Shown one piece after another: positions 56,949 through 64,000 of a DNA stretch of 64,000 bases; the first letter of the stretch is position 1, and every line of letters starts with the position of its first letter. The position numbers were made by a program, and so were the translations under genes. Source of the stretch: Monodelphis domestica. Taxonomy: Eukaryota > Chordata > Mammalia > Didelphimorphia > Didelphidae. The stretch is taken from contig NC_077227.1 of the NCBI RefSeq assembly GCF_027887165.1, positions 539,758,389 through 539,822,388 of the forward strand, given 5' to 3'. Below the pieces are notes generated by a model. That model had not been told where the DNA came from. It saw only the letters and a program-made list of their open reading frames with translations, and made no database searches.

Positions 56949-57128
56949 GTGACCACTATGTGACTCAGTGGATAGAGAGCCAGGACTAGAGATGGGGAGG
57001 TCCTGGATTCAAATTTAGCCTCAGACACTTCCTATATGTGTGACCCTGGGCAACTCATTTAACCCTAATTGCCTAGCCCTTACTGTCCATCTGCCTTGGA
57101 ACCTAAGGGAAGGTTTCACTTTTTTAAA
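56949..57128 (+). repeat. Type A SINE
   Basis: 'ctatgtgactcagtggatag', 'ggaggtcctggattcaaatt', 'ttgcctagcccttactgtcc'. Confidence 0.88.
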
Positions 57129-57391
57129 GAAAGAATTGTCTTTTTTTGTTTACATTTGTGTCCTCATCTTTTATCATAGTGCCTGGCACATAGTAAGTCA
57201 ATAATGTGCCATCTATCTATAACCTCTCTAATTATCATTTCTATCATCTCTCTTCTCTCTATCTTCTTGCTGTCATTTCTCCCATCTATTTGCTATCATC
57301 TCTCTCTATAGACTATAAATCTATCATTTCTCTATCATCCCTTTAGCATTTATCATCATTCTATCTTCTTTTTATTGGCTCTCAACCTTAT

Positions 57392-57393
57392 CA

Positions 57394-57463
<70 letters not shown>

Positions 57464-57476
57464 CATCTGTCTATCT
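57392..57476 (+). repeat. (TCTG)n(TCTA)n compound microsatellite
   Basis: About nine TCTG units followed by nine or so TCTA units, inside a broader TCTATCATC-rich stretch (57205-57380). Confidence 0.95.
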
Positions 57477-57785
57477 TTATCTTTGAGAGCAGGACCAATT
57501 GATTGATTAATTGACATGACAAAGACTTCAAGAAACTATGGAAGCCAGCAGAGGAAATGACTTAATGGCTGATAGACTAGAGAGTAAGTGGTGTCTAGAG
57601 AATGTTTGCCTCTGGGGAAAATGGTGATAGGAATGGAGGAAGGAGGGATTGTGGAGGCAGAAGGTGCCTGGAGCAGAGAGACCTATAAACTCTCTTTTCC
57701 CCAAATTCAAATTCAAGGTTTTTAAAAAAAATTCTGCAGTGGCTTTTGGGATATAATAATAATAATTAAAACCCAACACTGAATT

Positions 57786-58006
57786 TTTTGTTTTGCAAAT
57801 AGCTTTATACATAAAATCTCATTTGATTTTCAGAATGGCCTTGCAAAATAGTTTGAATAATTACCCACATTTTACAGAAGAAACTGAGGCTAAGTGAAGT
57901 GGTTTGCCCAGGGTCACACAGCTACTGTCTGACATAGGACAGGAACTCAGATCTTCTTAATTGCCTGGTCAGTGGTCTATATCCAATATTCCACTTGGCT
58001 GCCCCA
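57786..58006 (-). repeat. MIR/THER1-like SINE, antisense
   Basis: 'aaatctcatttgattttcag', 'ttttacagaagaaactgagg', 'ggtttgcccagggtcacaca', ending 'ccacttggctgcccc'. Confidence 0.85.
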
Positions 58007-58079
58007 GGAGTTTCCTTTTGTTAATCTAGAGATGGGACAGTTGAGTTTTAGGAAACTAGGATATCTTACAATCTATGGC

Positions 58080-58387
58080 AAGTCTACTCCATCTTTCCTA
58101 GCTCATTCCTTCATCTACACAATAAAAATATCTGTATTACATTTCCTACCTGCTCTTGGATCATGTTTTTCATCTCTTTCCCAGGAACTTTGGACTTTGC
58201 TCTTAGGTGCCCTGTCCAGGGTGTCTGGGTCATTTCTCTACCCTCTCCAAACCATCCTTCTTTTACTTCAAAATTCTTTCATGTGTTATTCCCCCAATAG
58301 AATAAAGCTAACTCTTTGAAGAGAGGGATTATATTGCTTGCTTAGATTTGCATCCCTAATGCTTAGTATAGAGCCTGATGCATTTCA
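58080..58387 (+). repeat. L2 LINE 3' end, worn
   Basis: 'ctctttgaagagagggatta' and 'atgcttagtatagagcctga'. Confidence 0.55.
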
Positions 58388-58388
58388 C

Positions 58389-58642
58389 ATCTGGGTGGCA
58401 CAGTGGGTAGAATACCAGTCTTGGAATGGAGATGATTCCTTTTCCTGAATTCATATCTGACCTCATACACTTAATAATTGTGTGACTTTGGGCAAGTCAC
58501 TTAACCCTGTTGGCCTCAGTTTCCTGATCTGTAAAATGAGCTGGAGAAGGAAATGGCAAACCATTCCAGTATCTTTGCCAAGAAAACCCAAAATGGAGCC
58601 ATGAAGAGTTGGACGAGACTGAAAAATAAATGAACAACCAAA
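58389..58642 (+). repeat. Type B (RTE-tailed) SINE, full length
   Basis: 'tgggtggcacagtgggtaga', 'gagctggagaaggaaatggc', 'agagttggacgagactgaaa'. Confidence 0.93.
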
Positions 58643-59155
58643 CTACTTAATAAACACTGTGTTTACCTACCTATCTATCTCAATGGATTATTATAAAAAA
58701 GTGCCTTATAACTCTTATATAGGTTTGTAGAGATGTGAGTTTTTTTTAATCATCATCATTATGACTGGGATTGTTCCAACTTTTTTTCCATAGTAGTGAC
58801 TTAAAGACTTGCTTACCATTAGTGCTCTTTTGAAACAACCCATCTTCACAGGACTGGGGACACTGTGGAAAAATCACTCAGTGGCTGCTTTGGTTGGGAT
58901 TTAACTCCTTGATGAAGCTGCTGATTTTACTCATTTTTCTGTGGGTTCATTAGATGTTTCTAATCTATCCAGGGAAGAGTGGCTCTTCTTGACCAGATTG
59001 AGTGGGCTTCTATTGACACAGGAGTAATTTTAAGCAGGGAATAGCACAGGGCCTGGGGCCTATTTAGAGCACGAAGAAGTCTCAAGTTGATTTTTTTCTC
59101 CTATGAATTATAAAATGCCCAATCTGGGAGGAACTTTATAGTAAAGGGTCATGCG
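58643..59155. other. Unclassified sequence
   Basis: No repeat or gene recognised. Confidence 0.4.
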
Positions 59156-59157
59156 TA

Positions 59158-59325
59158 GATTTTAGAAATAGAAGGGGCTTTAGAGGGAATATAGTCAAAT
59201 CCTTATTTTACTGATGAAGAAACTGAAACTTGATTCACCTAAAGTTCACACAGGTGATAAATGACAGAGTTTGTATTTGAACCCAGAACCACTGAGTCCA
59301 CATTCAACATTTCCCCCCCACTGTC
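59158..59325 (-). repeat. Type C SINE, antisense
   Basis: 'aatagaaggggctttagagg', 'attttactgatgaagaaact'. Confidence 0.78.
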
Positions 59326-59332
59326 TTGTGTT

Positions 59333-59410
59333 GCATTTTACCAATGAAGAAACTCAAGTAATTTGGTCAAGGTCACCTATGTCAGAGTTGAATTTCAGTT
59401 CCTGCCTTTC
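59333..59410 (-). repeat. Type C SINE fragment, antisense
   Basis: 'cattttaccaatgaagaaac', 'ttggtcaaggtcacctatg'. Confidence 0.6.
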
Positions 59411-59472
59411 ATGGATCTCCTCTTATTGGATCGAGCAACCAATTAATTAAAAAAAATATAAATATATGTATA

Positions 59473-59532
59473 CTCTGTGCTCAGCATAGGGATACAAAAC
59501 AAAAGCAAAAATAATCCCTGCCCTCAATGAGG
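59473..59532 (-). repeat. L2 3' end scrap, antisense
   Basis: 'gtgctcagcatagggataca' and 'tccctgccctcaatgagg'. Confidence 0.6.
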
Positions 59533-59556
59533 AAAGAAGGAAAAGAAAAAAAACCC

Positions 59557-59790
59557 CAACCATTTATTAAGCCAGGCAATGGTAAGCATTTTACAATTAT
59601 TATCTTTTTTGATCCTCACAACAGTCCTGGAAGGTAGTTGCTTTTATTATCTCCATTTGATAGTTGAGGACATGAGGCAGACAGATTAAGTGACCTGCCC
59701 AGGGTCACCCAGCTAGTAAGTTTCTGAGGCTCGATTTAAATTAAATTCTTCTTGACCTAAAGCTCTCTCCACTGCACCATCTGCCTGCCT
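59557..59790 (-). repeat. MIR/THER1-like SINE, antisense
   Basis: 'catttattaagccaggcaat', 'gatcctcacaacagtcctgg', 'gacctgcccagggtcaccca'. Confidence 0.88.
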
Positions 59791-59834
59791 AAAGGAACTT
59801 ACCAAAAGTAGGGGGGAGACAACATATACTAAGC

Positions 59835-60030
59835 ATATATCTATACCTACCTGTATTTGTATATATGCATATGTAAGAATATATACTTAATATATATACT
59901 TATAAATAGTATATAAAATAAATATTAACAATAGAAGCATATTTATATATATCTCAAGTATATATGCATATATATTCTTTATAAATACATATTAAGTAAT
60001 ACTTAATTAGGACCTTTTATATATATACAC
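59835..60030. repeat. TATA-rich low-complexity tract
   Basis: Dominated by TATATA and ATAAAT words. Confidence 0.8.
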
Positions 60031-60325
60031 ACAAACTAGGTAGAATATTATATAGATTGGGGGTCAAGATCATCAATTGGGGTGTGCATGTGGGAAAGAT
60101 CAGGAAAGACTTCATAGAGAAGGTAATGTCATAAGAGACAAAGGAGAGGAGGGAGGAGATGAGAACCACCTATATTCTAGACATGGAGGAAAACCACTGC
60201 AAAGGCAAGGGAGAGGAAGAACAATGGATGAGGAACAGCCAAGAAAGACCATTTGGTTGGAACATATGACAAATGCATGCTTTGGAGTAATGTACAATAA
60301 GTAGGCTTGAAAGGTAAAATGAGGA

Positions 60326-60450
60326 CAGGCTGCACAACTGGAAGGGACTTTAAAGATTGTCTAGACTTATTAGAAAGGAAGAAACTGAAACCCAGAGAGG
60401 AGAAGGAACTTGCCTAGAATCACACAGCAGTCTTGATTTGAACTTGTGTC
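60326..60450 (-). repeat. Type C SINE, antisense
   Basis: 'ctggaagggactttaaagat', 'gaaactgaaacccagagagg'. It runs directly into the pentanucleotide microsatellite. Confidence 0.8.
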
Positions 60451-60452
60451 CT

Positions 60453-60564
60453 GTCCTGTCCTCCCCTCTCCTCTCCTCTCCTCTCCTCTCCTCTCCTCTC
60501 CTCTCCTCTCCTCTCCTCTCCTCTCCTCTCCTCTCCTCTCCTCTCCTCTCCTCTCCTCTCCTCC
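60453..60564 (+). repeat. (CTCTC)n pentanucleotide microsatellite
   Basis: About 20 near-perfect 5-bp units, with CTGTC variants at the left edge. ORFs across it are repeat artefacts. Confidence 0.97.
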
Positions 60565-60565
60565 T

Positions 60566-60608
60566 CCCTAAGGTCCCTTCCAGGTTTAAAATGGAATGTT
60601 CTCTATGA
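60566..60608 (+). repeat. Type C SINE tail, sense
   Basis: 'ctaaggtcccttccaggttt' is a type C tail in the opposite orientation to the copy at 60326-60450. Confidence 0.7.
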
Positions 60609-61235
60609 CCCATCTTCCCAAGCTTCGGTACTTTAAGCTGACTGTATAACGTGGGGTTAAGTGATGCAGTCTCTCAGAAAGAGTAAACTACTGTTTTCTT
60701 GCAGGCTGTTTGCCCTTATTAATTCAGGTAGCAATTACCCATTCTGAATATTTGGCGACTAATTAGTTATTCCTGTGGAGATGGCAGAATCAGCGATGCT
60801 TCACTCTGGCCTGATTCATGTTCTTCGTTTCCTGAATTTGAGAGGGGAAAAAAAGAAGGGTGAGGGTGAAGGGAGGCGAAAGAGAAGTCATTCTAGCCCT
60901 TGATGACACCCCTTGCATGCCCAGGGCAGGGCCCAGAGTATGAATCTACAGGGTGATCAAAATAAGTCACCCGATTTTGGTTTTGTGCTTTCTTTCCTGG
61001 CTGCTGACTCGTTTCTCCTGTGGGTGCTGCACTTGGTACTTTGCTTGTCCTGTGACGGTGGGAGGCTTTCAGAGTCCATGTTAAAGCCCACTCATGGAGC
61101 TCGATCACCAATGTGGCTCTGAGAAACCAAGGGACCTGGAATGGTGGCTCAGAAGCAAGCAGATAAAAAAATGCTTCTGTCTAATTCCAGGTGAAAGATA
61201 GCTCAGGATGATGGGAATCTGAGCGAGTGGATGTC
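60609..61235. other. Repeat-poor segment, possible conserved non-coding element
   Basis: 60690-60840 has homeodomain-type words ('ggcgactaattagttattcc', 'ttattaattcaggtagc'). The rest, including small overlapping ORFs at 60893-61122, is unclassified. Confidence 0.3.
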
Positions 61236-61237
61236 TT

Positions 61238-61402
61238 ACAGATCATCTAGTCATACTATCTTAGAGACAAAGAAACAGACCCATAAAAGGAAGTGATTTA
61301 CCCAAAGTTGAACTGCTAGAACAGTTAAGTGTTGGAAATGGGACACACAAACCCAGGGCCACTGACTGGAAATTGAGGGCTCTTCAGTCAACTATGTGAC
61401 TT
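61238..61402 (-). repeat. Type C SINE, antisense, worn
   Basis: 'gatcatctagtcatactatc' and 'acacacaaacccagggccac'. Confidence 0.65.
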
Positions 61403-61474
61403 CTCAAGTCAAGAATTAGTTTAACTGTCTTTGGGCAACAGAGTGACTGTGAGGAATATGGAGAAGGAGCAGCA

Positions 61475-61900
61475 GGTGCTGGTAATATTTAACAACCAGA
61501 TTTCTAATACATATACACAACACACTTTTAAGATTAATGTATACTATTTATATTTTCTGCATTACTTTCAATTTAGATATCAACAGAATAATTAATCAAG
61601 CTCTAATGTTTTTATTCTTTTCTTTAAAACCCTTACCTTCTTAGTATTAATTCAAAGACCAAAAAATGGCAATTAGGTTCAATCATTTGCCTAGGATCTC
61701 AGAGCTAGGAAGTGTCTGAAGCCAGATTTGACCCAGGTTTTCCCAGTTTCAGGCTTGGCATTCTGTCCGCTGGGCTACCTAGCTGCCCCATCAGCCCTGA
61801 TTTCTAAGCATTTACTGATTTGCTAGTTGCAAATGCTTACATTGGAAAGTTAACAATGCACTCTTGTGAATTGGTGTAAACTGGTTCCAGCACCCTCTTG
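61475..61900. repeat. Unclassified dispersed element, copy 2, split by a SINE
   Basis: Partner of 46235-46495 in the same orientation: 'gtgctggtaatatttaacaa', 'taatcaagctctaatg', and after the SINE 'ccctgatttctaag' and 'cactcttgtgaattggtgta'. Confidence 0.6.
61617..61791 (-). repeat. Type A SINE, antisense
   Basis: 'aaacccttaccttcttagta' to 'gggctacctagctgccccat'. It interrupts the unclassified element, with 'agctcta'/'agccctg' as a possible target duplication. Confidence 0.88.
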
Positions 61901-61957
61901 GGAAGAAGGTATAAATGTGGGGAGTTAGGATGCAGAAATCTATGCTGAATACTATGA

Positions 61958-61965
61958 ATATATAA

Positions 61966-61998
<33 letters not shown>

Positions 61999-62001
61999 TA
62001 T
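61958..62001 (+). repeat. (TA)n microsatellite
   Basis: Near-perfect TA run of about 22 units with one G. Confidence 0.95.
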
Positions 62002-62494
62002 GACTCTTTTAAATGGGCCTAGCATCAGAATTTATGTTTTATATCTACTGCTCATCTCCAAAGTCAACATTTTACCTTTATTTATACTTTCCTTTATGTA
62101 ATCTTAAATATCCTGGTTAGCAAGTCTTTAATGGAGTTATTAGGAAGGATTCTAATTCAATGTAGCTTGTTGTTTCAGCAGAAATAAACTTAGGATACTT
62201 TGATTCTTTAGCAGAAAAAGGAAAAAAATTTTTTGATACTTTTGAGCTGGTAAGACAGCCATAACCTACCACTGTCATAGGCATACCTGGAGAACAATCA
62301 GTCCCATTTTCTCTTTTTCCAGATTCGATCTGCCTTTATTTGGTTCTTCACTTGGGCCCACAAAAAGAGAACATGTTCCCTTAAGACTGTTGGTTCTTGA
62401 ATTCTCTTTGCTGATAGAGGATATAAGATGATGGCCTGTTCCGACATGACCTTTGGCCTCTTTCATTCATTCATCATGCTTCCAGTCCATACAT
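62002..62494. other. Unclassified sequence
   Basis: No repeat or gene recognised. Confidence 0.4.
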
Positions 62495-63185
62495 TCAGTA
62501 GTATACTATCTTAGGTATCAAGAAAGCTCTAGAGTTTAGCCAAGACATATTCTTTGTCCTCACAGAATTTACAGCAGGGTATAATCAGTGGGGCATCAGG
62601 GGCATAAAACAAGAGCACATCTAGCTATAGGACATAATGTGTAAAAGTATATTAGGTAGGTACAAAATAGAGGGCCATATGGATCCCAAAGGGTAATGTT
62701 ATTTATTTTTCATTTTCAGAAGACTAATGACAGCATGGGGTGATGTCTTGACTTGCTAGTTGAGTATTGACTGAGGACCTCTGGGAGCACTTCATGGAGG
62801 TGGCATTTGAGGTGGGTTTTAAATGATCAACAGGAATAGTCAACAGTCAAGTAGGGTAAGGGGGGGCCCTACTGGCGCTGGACACAGTATGAGAAAAGTC
62901 AAGGAGATTGGAAAGTGTAGACATGTTCAGTGTGGGCTGAGGGTCATATAATTTGGCTGGAGCATAGAATCTCTGATAGGGAGGAATATCTGACACAAAA
63001 ATGTGGCCAGATAGTGAAAAGTTTGGAATGCCAGGCAAGAGTTTGATAGTTACCCAATGGGCAGTGACAATTTTTGAGTTGAGGTGTGATCTGGGTATAA
63101 GAAAGATTACTCTGGCTACAAACCCTGGTGGAGAAGTCCAGCCTGCTTTGTGCTCATGAGATACCTCTAGCATGGATTTGAGGAC
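62495..63185 (-). repeat. L2 LINE region, antisense
   Basis: 'tttgtcctcacagaatttac' (terminus), 'ggaggtggcatttgaggtgg', 'agtgtgggctgagggtcata', 'ggctggagcatagaatctct' and 'gaaagattactctggctaca' are in antisense L2 order. The 118-codon minus ORF inside it is not a known protein. Confidence 0.65.
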
Positions 63186-63232
63186 CCAATCCTGACTGGC
63201 CAAACTTTGACCTCTTCTTATGTCATGGCATC

Positions 63233-63416
63233 CTAGTTATGGCAGAAGGGACCTTATATGGCACCTAGCCATTTCCTCATTTTACTGATGAAGAAAGCAA
63301 AGCCCAGAAAAGCCAACAGATTTGTCTGTGGCCCCCCAGGTAGTAAGTGTTGAGAAACAGGATTAGAACCCATGTTTTCGGATTCCCAAGTCAGGGCTTA
63401 CTTCACCTCACTACCC
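63233..63416 (-). repeat. Type C SINE, antisense
   Basis: 'ggcagaagggaccttatatg', 'tcattttactgatgaagaaa', 'gattagaacccatgttttcg'. Confidence 0.82.
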
Positions 63417-63765
63417 TGTAGTCTTATTGCTTGGTTTCTGCTTCACTGGCTGGATTGTGTGGGCAGGGTTTGGGTGGAGAGGGTTGAGGATCAGGGAGGG
63501 GAGGGGAAGAAGTTGGTGGCTCATTTCCTCTAGGAAAAGACCCCTTCCTGTTCAGCCACAACTGGCCTCCATGAAGTTCTGCAGACCAGAACCAGCTGGT
63601 TCCACACACTTCACATGCAGAAAACCCCTTGCTCCTGGCCTCCATCTTCTCTGTGTTCCTGGCTATTTAGCATGTAGCTGTATGTCTCTGTGCAGCTGTG
63701 TTCAGCCCCATTTACATTTCTATTTGTTTGTTTATACTTGTGATCGCCCTGTTCAAACCATTTAA
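63417..63765. other. Unclassified sequence with 112-codon ORF
   Basis: A plus-strand ORF (63427-63765) has no recognised domain and a low-complexity G-rich start. It is not called as a gene. Confidence 0.3.
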
Positions 63766-63875
63766 TTGAAGGCTACTCCAGGGCAAAATCCCTGACTTGG
63801 ATTTCTTTTCTTTCTCCCCATTGTGCCTAGCATGGTGCTCTCCACACAGGGAATGGGCATTAACAACTGTTATTA
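63766..63875 (+). repeat. L2 LINE 3' end
   Basis: 'gtgcctagcatggtgctctc' and 'gggcattaacaactgtta'. Confidence 0.6.
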
Positions 63876-63888
63876 GAGGTAGGTAGGT

Positions 63889-63965
63889 AACATAATGCAA
63901 AGTCCTTGAGTTAGAAGACCTGGGATGTTTGAGTTCCAACTCATCCATTCTGTCCCTAGACTTAT
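63889..63965 (+). repeat. Decayed type C SINE
   Basis: 'ataatgcaaagtccttgagt' and 'agaagacctgggatgtttga' are a worn head. The window ends soon after. Confidence 0.45.
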
Positions 63966-64000
63966 TAGCCTGGAAGTACACTCCATCCCTGTGGCCCCTT

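Noticed and set aside
60350..60613. ORFs rich in Arg-Gly-Glu or Leu-Ser
   Set aside because: They are translations of the (CTCTC)n array. The same applies to ORFs at 14180-14521 and 23213-23587.
63427..63765. 112-codon ORF as a host gene
   Set aside because: No domain, no splice context, and an opposing ORF on the other strand. Length is within chance for the window size.
1..64000. A novel multi-gene system
   Set aside because: No cluster of intact genes exists. The only coordinated structures are repeat arrays and nested transposons.

Overview
This window looks like a piece of a marsupial chromosome. It is AT-rich and intron- or intergene-like, with no convincing host protein-coding gene. 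The call rests on repeat content: dozens of tRNA-headed SINEs of marsupial type, many L2 and CR1/L3-like LINE pieces, MIR/THER1-like SINEs, L1 3' ends and endogenous retrovirus (ERV) LTRs. Family names come from memory of consensus sequences; no database was searched. The species cannot be fixed from what is visible.

The entries use four SINE labels. Type A has the head 'agctaggtggctcagtgga' and a 3' end near 'aagacagaaggtaagg' plus A-rich tail (Mon1-like, probably L1-mobilised). Type B has the tail 'ggagaaggaaatggcaaacc' through 'agtcggacatgactgaa' (MAR1-like, RTE/BovB-type tail). Type C ends 'ggactagatgacctctaagg' then 'ttccagctctaaat' (CORE/THER-like). MIR marks the ancient MIR/THER1 family.

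Layout. 1-4500: L2 and CR1/L3 remnants cut by SINEs. 4586-7150: a 74-bp minisatellite of 28 regular units, with an internal six-unit (444-bp) duplication, apparently grown from the tail of a type C SINE. 7150-11840: SINEs and unclassified sequence. 11843-13808: a long antisense LTR carrying a younger type A SINE. 13810-29590: SINEs, microsatellites, two antisense L1 tails, an L1 RT scrap and CR1/L3 pieces, plus a possible non-coding exon at 27955-28084. 30775-31586: a sense LTR with a good TATA box. 33366-34870: an antisense L2 reverse-transcriptase region with long open stretches. 39075-39942: a clean solo LTR splitting a MIR. 40962-41334: a processed RPS17 pseudogene. 46600-47330: a CR1/L3 block. 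50385-55225: the most structured locus, a type B SINE split by a gammaretrovirus-like pol/LTR remnant, itself split by a 5'-truncated L1 and by an antisense solo LTR. 55225-64000: SINEs, L2, and CTCTC, TCTG/TCTA and TA microsatellites.

No gene network can be described. The only coding traces are decayed retroelement ORFs and one dead ribosomal-protein retrocopy. Most open frames are chance ORFs or simple-repeat translations. The observations most worth checking are the minisatellite's higher-order structure and its donor-like motif in every unit, the nested insertion at 50-55 kb with its accidental integrase-L1 reading frame, the long LTR with a membrane-anchor-like ORF, the possible exon near 28 kb, and two pairs of unclassified homologous segments.
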